A DNA stretch of 64,000 nt, taken from contig OZ231127.1 in the NCBI GenBank assembly GCA_965153355.1, positions 84,258,001-84,322,000 on the forward strand. The letters run 5' to 3'. Shown here piece by piece: positions 9,605 to 20,371 of this stretch. The DNA is from Flaccisagitta enflata (lineage: Eukaryota; Chaetognatha; Sagittoidea; Aphragmophora). The notes under the pieces were generated by a model. The model ran no database searches. It saw nothing but the letters and a program-made list of their open reading frames with translations, and was not told where the DNA came from. Each line of letters starts with the position of its first letter. Positions within the stretch are counted from its first letter, which is position 1. The translations under genes were made by a program, and so were the position numbers.

Positions 9605-9870
9605 ATCATAAAAAATTGAAAAAAATTCAATTCGAATTTTTTGTAAATAAATCTTTAAAAAATCATAATGCAAAAAATATTCATTGTAGAACATTCTGCT
9701 TGGTGCCAAATGAAAGAGAATTATCGAATTTTCTTACCCTATCAATTTCATCCGAGGGTGCAATCTCTCGGTCTAGATTTTCAACTTTCCAAAAAAAATA
9801 AAAACCATGTTTTCTTTTGAATATGTCAAAAAGTCAAAGACTGACTTCGACTTTTTCCCGATTATTATTA
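9605..9870. repeat. Dispersed element with TTGGTGCCAAATGAAAGAGAA motif
   Basis: Related sequence occurs at 53340-53545 (reverse; CTCTTTCATTTGGCGTGAAGC) and 39795-40056 (GGCGCCATTTGAAAGAGAA). All three lie beside a palindrome of AAAAGTCGAA type. Probably one decayed MITE family. Confidence 0.5.
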
Positions 9871-9901
9871 TTATTCTATCGAGTTTTCCACACAGCCTTA
9901 C

Positions 9902-10097
9902 CAAAATCTTCAAAAAGAATCGCAGGGACTAGATTGCGTTGGTCCGTTTGCGGCACTTGGGGGCCAATCAGGTTCCACTCGACGTTGTTGTCTTTGACAG
10001 GCGGGTAAGCGCGAATCTTGCACGAAATCTGATAAACAGTCTTGTTCTCCATGATCCCGTGAGAATCAGGGCAAAACAACCGCGGGCCGAATTGCAA
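9902..10097 (-). CDS. Ig receptor exon: first half of Ig-like domain 4
   Basis: Acceptor TTCCACCTGTCAG, phase 0; donor GATTTTG|GTAAGG, phase 1. The peptide includes GPRLFCPDSHGIMENKTVYQ, ISCKIRAYPPV and VEWNLIGPQ. The pattern (R/K)L-x-CP...Y-x-ISCK...PP...W is shared with domain 3, so an extra cysteine stands about 16-18 residues before the B-strand cysteine. With the F-strand cysteine missing, these two may form the disulfide (inference). Confidence 0.7.
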
Positions 10098-10196
10098 CTG
10101 ACAGGTGGAAACGGGAAGAAGTTGTGGATGGGAGATGAGTTCGACGAAATGTGAGTTCGACGATATATAATGAGGCTTTAATGAGCGTTATGGACG

Positions 10197-10258
10197 TGGG
10201 GGGGGGGGGGGTCGAAGGATGAAGGGGCATAACCCACCGAAGACGAAGGGCTTCCTTT

Positions 10259-10330
<72 letters not shown>

Positions 10331-10332
10331 TC
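10197..10332. repeat. Poly-G run and (TTTC)n microsatellite
   Basis: A G run at 10197-10211, then about 19 units of TTTC at 10255-10332. Confidence 0.95.
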
Positions 10333-10399
10333 CGCGACGCCGCTGATCAGGCTCAAAATCGTTTGAATTACATTTTTCGATGGATGAAATCCTCATTTG

Positions 10400-10825
10400 C
10401 ATATTGTAGTTGTACGCTTTAAACAGGCTGAAAAATGTTATTCACAATGGAATAGAATCATTCGTTGTGTCAAATAATTGTTAGTTTTTGTGACCAAAAA
10501 AGGACAAAAAAAATGCCAAAAGCCCACTTAAAATACTTTCGTTTTAACCCCTTACACTGGGGCCCTTACAGTGTTTGAAAACTATTGCGTTTTGTTAAAG
10601 GGTTGAATAATGTATAAAAAATACAACGGCATAACGGAATTGAAAGCTACTCGATCCCTCCAACTCTCCAAGAAGGGCAACTGTTCTATATCGCATTTGC
10701 GCTATTGCGTAAAAGGCTCAGTCATTGATTTAAAATATGAGGGATGACCAAATTGAGGAACTTCATCGATGGATCAATTAAGGGAGGGGACAGAATGAAA
10801 GGCGTCTGGATTTACAATGATTGTT
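10400..10825. other. Intron sequence, nothing recognised
   Basis: No exon or repeat signature was seen between the TTTC run and the split R1 copy. Confidence 0.3.
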
Positions 10826-12497
10826 TTTAGTCGCGTGCAATGTTGGGGTGCAGTTGGGTAAAATGGGTCACTTTTTCGAATATTTCATCATTTTTTGATA
10901 AAATGAAGAATTTTATGGATGGTCATGGACAATGTGTTTCCTCTGCAACTCCAAAAAAGAAAATCGCCTCAAAATTGATCTGTGTTGGGGGCAACCCCCT
11001 TGTTTTCAAACCGGGTAAGTGACCCATTTTACCCCACCCAAGTGGGGTAACATGAGTCACCTACCTTTTTTTTGACAATATCTGCAATTATTTTCTCTCA
11101 AGTGATAAATTCTCATGTGTAAGTAAAAAAAGAATAGTTCAACATGTTACTATCTTCGCCAAAAAAATCTTTACCCATGTTTTAACTAATATCTCTGGTT
11201 ATACTGTCCTGATCTTTAAGAAATCGGTGACTAAACTAAAGCCCTTCAAATTTGCAAGTGATCTACGCAAACCGCATCTCTTTAACTCGATTCGTTCAAA
11301 AGTTATTCAACTTTGAATGAAATAGTTCAATTTCGCTTTTGCCATTTCTACACAATCTTCAAATGCTTTCGTTTCACTATCTATTACATTTCTTCTAAAC
11401 ACATTGAGATAGACAGATGCGGTTTGCATAGACTGCTTGCAAAATTGAAGGGCTTCATTTATGTCACCAATTTTTCTATGATTTGTTGAGTCTCTTTGGA
11501 GCTTTTAGTGTAGATGTAGTGAAGTCAAGGGATCAAAAAATGGTGAGAATGGTCTGGAGGGTCATCGCCCCATAATACCTCAAAAAGCTGTATTAACAGC
11601 TCCCTTGACAAATGGCAGCCCGCCACGGCCATGATTCAGTCAAATGGGGCACCCACTAAATATTAATGGCTCTACGATCGATTTGTATCCATTTTCTCAT
11701 CAATAAAAGAACTTATTTTTAAAGAGTAAAGATTTTTTTGGCGAAGATAGTAGTTGAGCTTAAAAAGACTATCAAACAGCAAAAATTGTCGAGTTTTGTA
11801 AGAAATGATATGAAAATGACGGTTTTACAACAAATCACACTTTTTTTGCAAAAATCTCTGAAAAAGGTTGGGTTAGATGAAAGCAGGGAAAGTTAGCTTC
11901 ATCTCACCTACCTTCACCCATGCGCAGGAATAGCAAGCTTTTTGCTGACAATTCTGTGATTTTAGCAGGGTGACCTATTTTACCCCACATCACTAAAAAT
12001 TATTTTTTTAGCTGAATACAAGTAAAAACTGGAAACCATCTCTGTCCACGTTAGACAACTCATCCGTAGTATTTGGGCAATGGGTAATGATTTCCTTCCA
12101 CCATTTAGTCTCCATGCTAATCAAAAGTTGATTTCAAGACGAGCGACACCAAATTTTTTTTCATTATAAACATTAGGTCAATATGCATAAAAAATAACTA
12201 AAATGGGGCATTTATTTGTCAGAGACAAACACAAGGCATCCTTCTTTCCATAACAGTTGAAAGGGTCGCTTAATTTCACTGTAATATTTCAAAATCAAAA
12301 TAAAAACAATGTGACCAATTTTACCCCGCTGACCCATTTTGCCCCACTCTACCCTACTAAATGAGCCACCTTTCGGTATGCTCGCGACTTAAGTGGCGCT
12401 ATAGAGCGTTTAAAGCTCACTGCTCCTGCCTAAATGTCCCAGTGACCATCTCTTATCCCTGCCCGACTAGGGTAGCCTTGTATCCGGCCTTGTTTAT
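10826..12497 (+). repeat. R1 copy split by a nested element
   Basis: The head TTTTTAGTCGCGTGC at 10826 and the tail GACTAGGGTAGCCTTGTATCCGGCCTTGTTT ending near 12497 belong to one R1, separated by the inserted element at about 10843-12356. Confidence 0.6.
10843..12356. mobile_element. GGGTAAAATGGGTCA element, about 1.5 kb copy
   Basis: The left end has TTGGGTAAAATGGGTCACTT and the right end GACCCATTTTGCCCCACTCT, inverted. Internal copies of the same motif occur near 11020-11060 and 11970. The core is non-coding. A second member lies at 23885-24830. Confidence 0.7.
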
Positions 12498-12539
12498 AAT
12501 GACCTGTTACAAAGCGCCGCCGCACCCTTAGTCCCCCAC

Positions 12540-12734
12540 CTGGAGCAACGTTTTGCGCCTAATGTCTCCTTGGGGCGTCTTGACGATGATTAGAAACCAC
12601 TGATGACGTTTCCTTCGTCTTTGGAAAAAGTTCCGATCCAACGTAACGTTGATTCTCGTGCCAATCAAGGCTCGTTTTCTTTGTACCACCGTCGTTGTTT
12701 TAGCGCGCCTTCCGCCGCCGATGCTGCCGATGTC
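12540..12734 (-). CDS. Ig receptor exon: end of Ig-like domain 3
   Basis: 65 codons, phase 0 both sides, donor GCTCCAG|GTGGGG, acceptor CATTATCAG at the edge of a transposon-derived intron. The peptide includes RALIGTRINVTLDRNFFQRR, then HQWFLIIVKTPQGDIRR and KTLLQ. The F-strand position has Ile where Cys is expected. It was originally continuous with the exon at 12988-13188. Confidence 0.6.
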
Positions 12735-12987
12735 CTGATAATGGGCGTGTTTCTAGTGAGCGCCAAAAACGCGTTTGTTCCCGATAAACGCGATAACAGT
12801 GTGAACACACATTCAAGAATTTCAACTGTCCCACGAGGGAGTGAGCAAAGTGAGTGAGCGAGCCGAAGAAAGCGTAGCGAAGCGGAGCGCTGCGGAGCGA
12901 GTGAGCGGAGTGAGCGGTGCGAGTGAACGAACGTAGCGAGCGACCGAGTGGCCCTTTCAAAACGCGGTTGTCTGACTAGAAACGCAC
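12735..12987 (-). other. Intron made of a transposon
   Basis: 253-base intron: the donor GT lies in the element's terminal repeat (GGGTGCGTTTCTAGTCA on the minus strand) and the acceptor CAG comes from host coding sequence just beyond the target-site copy. Frames on both sides stay open and in phase. Confidence 0.6.
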
Positions 12988-12989
12988 CC
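12743..12989. mobile_element. MITE of about 247 bp with GGGYGYGTTTCTAGT ends
   Basis: The ends GGGCGTGTTTCTAGT and ACTAGAAACGCACCC are inverted, flanked by a probable 3-bp AAT duplication. The core has repeated GAGTGAGCGAG / GCGGAGTGAGC motifs. Relatives lie at about 34510-34705 and 62677-62948. Confidence 0.7.
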
Positions 12990-13188
12990 AATGCCTTTCC
13001 CCGTCGTTGTTGTCATTGTTGTCGTTATTAATGAACGCCACCTCGTGGAATATGTCCGTGAAAGAAAGAAATGCTTCATCGATATCGTCGTCGGCGTTTT
13101 CATCGAGAACAATCGCATTTCCACGTTTTTCGTTGTTGTCGGCGTTTGAGTTGCTTTCGTTGTTGTTTCCTTTGATCGGCCCGTGAAA
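12988..13188 (-). CDS. Ig receptor exon: middle of Ig-like domain 3
   Basis: Acceptor ATATCATTTTCAG, 67 codons, phase 0. The donor CATTGG|GTGCGT takes its last two exon bases and its GT from the adjoining MITE. Asn/Asp-rich (GNNNESNSNADNNEKRGN and NNDNNDNND) with a hydrophobic piece DEAFLSFTDIFHEVAFI. The biased stretches look like microsatellite expansions of AAC and GAC codons inside a domain loop. Confidence 0.6.
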
Positions 13189-13579
13189 CTGAAAATGATA
13201 TTCAGGGGAACACTTTACACGCAGCCACTCAAATATACTAAAAATTTGCATACGGAACTATTTTTTCATGCTGGAGACAGCCAAACTATCCATTTTTTCA
13301 AAAAAAAATTTGGCACCCCTTTTGAAATTGATTTTTAGGCTAGTTATGACACACTGAAAGTAAATCAGTAAGAGTTTACCCAGAGGACAAAGTTACCAAT
13401 CGCTTTTCCATTTTTGCTTTGATCCATGATTCTGTTTTCATTTAAAAAATTAGATATGCATACATATGTGTGGAAACCAATCTGTTGCTGTCAAATGACT
13501 TAAATGCAAAAAAATCGAAGGAAACTCGTTTTTGATGTGACAAAAAAGTGAAGAAAATGATAACAATCATTGCAGCAAC

Positions 13580-13738
13580 TGCTCACTGAAAATTTTAAAT
13601 TTGCATAGGAAATCAAAAAATCAACAAACTAAGAACATAGCGCACTCAGCAAATGATTAAGGAATCGCGCTATGTTCTTGTTTTGTTGATAATTTGATTT
13701 TCTATGCAAATTTAAAATTTTCAGTGGGCTATGGTACA
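13580..13738. repeat. Palindrome with arms of about 65 bp
   Basis: CACTGAAAATTTTAAATTTGC through AAGAACATAGCGC is complementary to GCGCTATGTTCTTG through GCAAATTTAAAATTTTCAGTG. A small fold-back element in an intron. Confidence 0.75.
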
Positions 13739-14002
13739 TTGACAAAACTACTTTTTTATTGCATTTTGCATGTTTTTTCAGCTGCAAAATGAAGGATTTG
13801 AGATTGAAACTAACATATGCAAGTTAATTTATGCAAAATATGTATGTTGACAGTTTAATTGAAAATATCAAAACAAAATTTTTCATCAAATTTCATTTTA
13901 TATAATTCATGATCCATCTGGCTTAGGTAGCAAATTTGATGGTAATATTCAGTGCGTCTTATTCATTTGAAAACCGCATTTTCAGTCAACCACTCAAGAG
14001 AG

Positions 14003-14006
<4 letters not shown>

Positions 14007-14060
<54 letters not shown>
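14007..14060. repeat. (CA)n microsatellite
   Basis: About 27 CA units, just downstream of the exon at 14091-14216 on the minus strand. Confidence 0.95.
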
Positions 14061-14062
<2 letters not shown>

Positions 14063-14090
14063 TCTCATAATCACACTAAACGGATCTCAC

Positions 14091-14216
14091 CACATCGTCG
14101 TCGTCGTCGTCGTCGTCCTTGTGCAGCAGCTTCCAAGTGATGCTGTCGTGCGGCAGAGGAGGATTGGATAGCAATTTGCAGCTGATGGAATAGGAGGGCG
14201 TGTCCTCTTTGATTAC
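14091..14216 (-). CDS. Ig receptor exon: start of Ig-like domain 3
   Basis: A long C/T tract and acceptor TCACCAACCAG, 42 codons, phase 0 both sides, donor GATGTG|GTGAGA. The peptide VIKEDTPSYSISCKLLSNPP continues LPHDSITWKLLHK and then an Asp run of eight encoded by GAC repeats. B-strand Cys and C-strand Trp are clear. Confidence 0.7.
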
Positions 14217-14279
14217 CTGGTTGGTGACGACGTCGGCAAGAAAAAAGAGAAAGAAAGGGAAAGAGAGAAGGAGAAGAAC

Positions 14280-14345
14280 AAATAACGCGGGGTTACAATA
14301 TCCTCTCGGACGGGTGGGCAGGTGTATGCAACGTCCCTTACTCCG
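14280..14345 (+). repeat. R2 tail fragment
   Basis: AACGCGGGGTTACAATATCC then GGACGGGTGGGCAGGTGTAT, as in the R2 copies at 52226 and 60485. Confidence 0.6.
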
Positions 14346-14381
14346 GACGCACACGCACACAAACACACACACATACTCCAA

Positions 14382-14522
<141 letters not shown>

Positions 14523-14948
14523 CAAACATACAAACACAAATGCAAACACGCCGGTGGTATCTTAAATGCGCGTATTTACGCTTCCCAACTCGAATGTAAC
14601 ATGTGGATAGAAGGACGTACCAACGGATGGACGGACCTAAGCACGGACAAATTCTCTTAAAAGAGTTTTGTGTCCGCAACTAGAAAAGAGAAAGGGCGAA
14701 GAAATGGTTGTGAGGCAGATTCCGATTAATGGCCACTGCACCGCCATCTGCCTGTACAATCAAGACTGTCACCCTCGCTGATACCGTTTACTTAAGAATT
14801 CACGGATTTTTTTTTCATGAATGGTCTGACATGATCTTCAATTGACCAATTAGTGAAAATGAGTTTGTTTTTCTTTTTTTCGGGGGGGGGGGGGTGTTGG
14901 CATATGACAATTGAACTTCCCAGCTTGATTCTTGGTTGTTGATTTTAA

Positions 14949-15683
14949 GTTGCGGACACGCAACTCTATAAGAGCCTTTGTCCGTCCGTCGGTCCGTCGG
15001 TCCGTCGGTCCGTGAGCACGAGTCAACTAGTCATCCAAGGATCGCACATGGTCAGCGGTACCTGATGTCCTGCTTAGAGTGATTAAGTGATGTAGTGGAG
15101 AGAGAGCAGGGCAGCGGCCCCAAAGGACCGATGTCCTGTAGGACACAGGGGGGAATTTCGAGACGTCCTCAGGTATATTAGGTCTGAGAAGATGGATAGA
15201 GGTCATTGAAGGCGGTTTTGAAGCCTCGAGGGCAGAATTAGGTTCTAAAGAGTAGATTTGAGGTTTGAGGGGCAGGCTTGAGGCCCAGAGGACAAATTTG
15301 AGGCCTAAAGAGCTGATGTGAGGCCTGGAGGGTGGATTAGGGGTATGGAGGGTTAATTTGAGGTCTGGAGGGCAGATATGATGTCTGGAGAGCTGATTTA
15401 AGGTCTCTAGGGCTAAATTGAGGTCTGAAAGGGCTATTCAGCCTATTCTGATGGCTCAGGGGGCCAAAATCAGGCCTAAAAGAGCAAAATTGAGGCCCCG
15501 ATGGCCAAGGGGGGGACGGACAGACGGACGGACGGACGGAAGGCCGGACGGACGTCTCGAAATTCCCCCCTGTGTCCTACAGGACATCGGCCCTTTGGGG
15601 CCGCTGCCCAAAAAGTGTGAAAACCCACATTTCCGCCCCTGCCCACCTGTCCGTAACTGGTGGCCGTGTATCCGGCCTTGTTT
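14949..15683 (+). repeat. R1 copy interrupted by a nested element
   Basis: The head TTTTAAGTTGCGGACACGCA and tail CGTGTATCCGGCCTTGTTTA are about 730 bp apart. The extra length is an insertion at 15109-15609. Confidence 0.75.
15109..15609. mobile_element. 501-bp element with 60-bp terminal inverted repeats
   Basis: GGGCAGCGGCCCCAAAGGAC at the left is matched by its complement at the right end, with arms of about 60 bp that include GTCCTGTAGGACACAGG and AATTTCGAGACGTCC. The core has a degenerate AGGTCTGGAGGGC tandem of about 30 bp. No coding. Confidence 0.8.
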
Positions 15684-15689
15684 AGAGAC

Positions 15690-16390
15690 AAGGTCGTCGT
15701 CACCTCACTAAATACGATCTTTTCGACTAACGGGCTTTTACTTTCATGGGTTATCTGTCTGTCAGAAACGAATGCTCTAAACGACTAAAGAGAAGGATTT
15801 TGTCACATTCTGGAAAACCAGGAGAGAGGCAATAAATGAATCAAACCACTGAAGCGAGTCAATCAAGGTTTCAACTTATTTGTGGCCAACTTGGAAATGA
15901 CTTCTAACGCGCAGAAATCGTGGCATAAAAATGGCAGAGTGACACTTTTATGATACAAGGGAAACATACAAAGATTGTTCATCTTGGCCATTATTTAATA
16001 AACTCGAGCGATAAACTTGAGCGATACCACCCCCCCCCACAGTCCGCCGTGATGGGAAAAAATTCAAACTGTTGAGAGTTATAAATCGTCCTACACAAGC
16101 TATTACTCATTTTTCTCAAACCCAATTGGCCCCAGTAAACCGGAGTAATTGAATCCGAATAATTCGAGTGCAGAGAGCAATTATTCTCAAGAAATATAAA
16201 GCGCAAAAGGTAGTCTTAGCTTAATTTGCATAATTAAAAGGTCAAAGATTAAGCTCAATCTCAGCCCATAGTTAATTGCGCAATTACGCGCATCAGAGTT
16301 ATTGTTATATCAAGGAGTAAGACAAGGAAAAAGGGTGAGAATTCATCAACATTGAGGATCCTAGAAGATCCTGATTTTTTTCCCATCACT
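15690..16390. other. Intron sequence, nothing recognised
   Basis: No supported exon or repeat, only short poly-C runs. Confidence 0.3.
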
Positions 16391-16419
16391 TATGAATCTG
16401 ATTGATTGTGCCCCCCTGC

Positions 16420-16700
16420 CGCCGCCACCACCATCGCCACCACCATCGCACCACCACCGCCAACCCCCCCCCCCCCACCTTCCATCGCTTCTCTCTCATC
16501 CATCACAGTTGGTTTTCTATGTTGGCACCAATCTCGGCCTAAAGATGAAACAGCTTAATGGTCCACTCGTTTCCATTAACTCATCCCATTTCTTTCTATG
16601 TACCGCTCATTCACCATTGTGTCTCTGTATTTCATATTCAATTCTATCCATCTCTCTGTCTGTGCGTCTGGCTCCCAATCTCTTTCTTTTTTTCTTTTTT

Positions 16701-16764
<64 letters not shown>

Positions 16765-16890
16765 TTTTTCTTTCTTTCTTTCTTCTGTCCTTACTTTCCT
16801 CTGTCCTTTCTTTTTTCTGTCCTTTCTTTCTTCTGTCCTTTCTTTCTTCTGTCCTTTCTTTCTTCAGTCCTTTCTTTTTTGCTTTTTAGC
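16420..16890. repeat. Poly-C and (TTTC)n microsatellites
   Basis: CCACCATCGC and poly-C near 16420-16480, then (TTTC)n at 16685-16790, decaying into TTTCTTCTGTCC repeats. Ser/Phe frames are artefacts. Confidence 0.9.
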
Positions 16891-17019
16891 CCGTTTCTGA
16901 CCTTCACCCCATACTCATAGTTCCTTGGCTCTTTATTCCTCGCCATTTTCCGTTTCAGTACAACCTACACACATCACCTGACGGCTGACCCCTAATCGCG
17001 GGAAATGGCAGCATCTCAC

Positions 17020-17343
17020 CTGTAACGGCGGGCAATTGAGTTTCGGTTTGAACGTGACGTTTAGTGACGGAAAACGGCATTCTCTTCCGTTTAGATTGTT
17101 GTGGTCGTGGTCGTGTGTCACTGTGTACCATCTTGTCAATGTGGCGCCATCTGCTGTTGCTGTCGCTGCTGCTGACGTTGCTGCTGCAGCTGATGACGAT
17201 GGTGCTGCTGTTGTGGTAGCGTCATCGTCCGAACGACAGGAAATGCGGACGAGATGATCGTGAATTGTCGGTCTCAATTTCATCACGGTCACAGATTCGG
17301 TTTTTTCTTCGTGACGTTCCAATTTCACTCGGTCTTCCAGGTT
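17020..17343 (-). CDS. Ig receptor exon: second half of Ig domain 2 and linker
   Basis: The acceptor CAAACTTGACTAG is weak. The donor TTACAG|GTGAGA is strong. 108 codons, phase 0 both sides. NLEDRVKLERHEEKTESVTV and then RPTIHDHLVRISCRS give the D, E and F strands, with Cys in VRISC pairing with VAFYC of the previous exon. A low-complexity Ala/Ser/Thr linker (AAPSSSAAAATSAAATATA) follows, then LNVTFKPKLNCPPLQ, which starts Ig-like domain 3. Confidence 0.65.
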
Positions 17344-17916
17344 CTAGTCAAGTTTGGAGCGCGATGTTTTAAAAAGAAATTTCGACAACATTACTTCCAA
17401 AACCATCTAAGAAAAGGGCAAGCACCTAAGGAGCTCTTAATGATGTATGATCCGGACCCTTTACAACTATCCTTTAGTTTTTCTCTGACTGAAATAGAAT
17501 TAAACTTAAAAAGAAAGTTCAAAAAGTTATTTTGAAAAGGGTCACCAATTTCTGTCCCTAACTGATCAACGTGGACCACATGAAAACATAACGGATGTCA
17601 AGGTACCAACAAATTTTATCCACTGCGTCTGTAGGAGGAGTACTGTTATTGCCAACAGAGAAATTAAAAGAATTTCACATGGAGGGACTAAGTTTTTATA
17701 TCCATTATAGGCGGATTTCCGTTAACGTTTTACGTTAGGAACCGTTATAGCGGGGTTTTACTGTTATGATTATGTTCAACATTGGAGTAATAGAATCATA
17801 GTATGAGCAGTATAATTGTGAATCATACTATACTGCATACTATACGTATGTTTTCGATTCATTTGCACTGAACTGTACTGAGTACTGTACTGTGCTAAGT
17901 GCTGTACTGATTATAC

Positions 17917-18112
17917 CTGTCCAATTGGTTGTGGATCCATTTCCCAATTGAGTCTGGGTTTCCTCTTTCCTCCTTTCGTTTTCACTCCGCAATAAAACGC
18001 CACAGAATCGGCCACAGAATCGCCCACAGATTCTTCCCCGGATTTCATTCCCGAAAAAGCCGGCAATTCAATCGGTGACTCCATCGCATCAACGCCGCCG
18101 CCGCCGCCGCCT

Positions 18113-18162
<50 letters not shown>

Positions 18163-18273
18163 ACCGCCTCCGCTACCATCGCTGCCTTTTTTTCGTGCAG
18201 CGGCGGCGATGGTGGTAGGAGATGGGGAGAGATGACATCGTGGTGGTGAGGCCACAGTCAGAGTCAGTACCAC
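17917..18273 (-). CDS. Ig receptor exon: end of Ig1, Gly linker, start of Ig2
   Basis: Acceptor CTTTCTCATCAG and donor GGACAG|GTATAA, 119 codons, phase 0 both sides. VVLTLTVAS is the G strand of Ig1. A poly-glycine run of about 26 residues (GCC repeats on the plus strand, 18097-18170) lies in the linker. Ig2 then begins with DSVADSVAFYCGVKTKGGKR and PRLNWEMDPQPIGQ, with B-strand Cys and C-strand Trp. Confidence 0.7.
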
Positions 18274-18677
18274 CTGATGAGAAAGAATTCGTACGGTTCA
18301 CATAATCATACAGTGGAACCCCGCAATAACAGCCTCGCTTTTAAAGGTTCCCCATCAATAAAGGTCAATATTCGGTTGTTGTGATTTGTTGCACTAGTAT
18401 GTATCACTATAAAACGCGCAAGTTTGTTTTTTGTTTTCTTTTTGCCTGAAAATCGATGATTTAAGCCGTTGATTTCAGCCAACCGGCCCTTTGCCCTAAT
18501 CCTAGGCCACAGCCCCCTACCCTAACTCCATCCCCAACCCTAACCCGAAACCCACCCCTAACCTCAACTTATTGCCCGCTTAAAACTACTTTAAAACAAA
18601 AGGCAGCAACTCCAAGCGAATGAAAACCCGTACAGTGCAAATACTGTGTTAATACCGATTTTCAGACGTATACTGAC

Positions 18678-18844
18678 CGGATCTCGTTTGAAGCATTTAT
18701 ATTGTCCCGCATCTGCGAATTGCACTCGCTTGATGGTGAGGGTGTAGTCGTTGGCGCCTCCTTTGCCGTCGACGCGGTATTTGGAAGAATCCACTTGGGC
18801 ATCGTACAATTCCAATCCGAAAGAAATCACTTTGTCTACGTCGT
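18678..18844 (-). CDS. Ig receptor exon: second half of Ig domain 1
   Basis: The donor GATCCG|GTCAGT is phase 0. The acceptor GACGATTAAAG is weak but gives the phase-1 entry needed by the exon at 23420. The peptide holds KVISFGLELYDAQVDSSKYR, TLTIKRVQFADAGQYKCFKR. DAGQYKC is the hallmark F-strand signature of V/I-type Ig domains. Confidence 0.75.
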
Positions 18845-19079
18845 CTTTAATCGTCAAGTTGCCAGAGAGGGGGGGGGGAGGTTAGAAAAAGTTGCGAGAT
18901 TTGTTATACATTAAGTCCGACTCGCTTCAATGAGCCCCGTTGGCACCTAGCGAGGGGCCCCCGTCAGCACATGTGACTAACAGACCAAGTTTACTTTCGC
19001 TTTGTTGAATCTCGAAACACGTTATTACGCGAATATGATATATTCAATGTATGGATCTAATCGAATCAGGGCAGAACAT

Positions 19080-19400
19080 GTAAGAACTTGTTTTCGATTA
19101 CTATTTCCACTTGCAAATGCGTACCTGATTGAAACATTTTTAAACGTTGTCGCTATTTTTAATATCAAAAAGTAACAATATCAATGCTCTCATCTTGCAC
19201 AATTGCTTTAACAAAAATTTTGAAGTTAAATCACGTTTTACTTCATTATACAAATGAGAGTTTGAATGTGACCTTTTTCTAGCAATTTCAGCGAGAATGA
19301 TAGCACTATGAATTGTTTGATGTTGAACATTTTAGTCGTAGTCTGTTCTTCCTTCCGTCCGTATGTCTGCTATTCTTCCCTCCGTCTTTCTGTCCGTCCG
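19080..19400. other. Intron sequence with an R1-like body fragment
   Basis: Mostly AT-rich unique sequence. CTTCCGTCCGTATGTCTG and GTCCGTCCGTCGG near 19350-19405 resemble the R1 body without its ends. Confidence 0.35.
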
Positions 19401-20371
19401 TCGGTAATTTTGAGTCTCACGGGATTGATTCATGCGATAATTACAATGAAATGTGCAACAAAAAGTATCTTACAAAAAACTTTGAAGAAAAATGTTTTTC
19501 AAAATCAACTGAAAATCTAGAAATAAACAAAACATTCAAAAGTTACTTATTCCTGTATAGTATATGCTTCCACTCATATACTCACCTATCCAATTTTAGG
19601 TATGACCTAATTTTAGTGGTTAATGAATATCAAAACCTTTGGATAAGTAATTTTTATGCAGAAAACAAGACTTTTGTCTTAATATTAAACAAAATATTTT
19701 TTCATGTATGCTATTGGGTTAGGGGATAAAAGTTAGCGCTGACTTCTGGCATTGACTGGGATAATCATTAATCAATTCAGCAAGAGTTACATCTAATTGA
19801 AAAAAAGGAACTATGGGTGTCCGACGTCCTAGTGGCTACCCTTCCTCTCAATTAAACAAAGGGGGTGGGACTTTGGACAATTTATACTAAATGTTTGTTA
19901 AAGGGAAATCTTAGTGATTGGAGGAAAGGGAATTCATCTTCAAAGAAGATATATCATGGGATGATAGGTCACCATGAAGGGTAAAATTTACTTTCCCATA
20001 TTTAGAAAAAAATCCAAGTTTTAGAATATTTTACTATATCCAGTTTCTGGTCATCAGTTGGAGACCTGCACCCTAGAGTGAGTTTCGGTCCTTTAACTCC
20101 AATACTCAGGTGCAGGCGGACCCACAAAAGGTGCCTTCGCTGGATAAAGATAAATACTCAAATATTTTTAAGTTAGAATTAAGATTTATAGTTTTTTAGG
20201 GTGACAGTGAGGAACTGAAAAGTTCACTTTAACACAATGAAGATTTTCATTTAAGGCTTGCTATTGATATAGTAATAGACATCAAAAGACAATCAAAAGT
20301 CCAGAGAATAATGAGGAGAAGCCAATTGACCCACTCACACATTAAGACTTGTGATAATCAATCAAGGCTCA

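Noticed and set aside
18480-18560. Interstitial telomere (CCCTAA)n
   Set aside because: Only a few scattered CCCTAAC words in a C-rich stretch, not a regular array.
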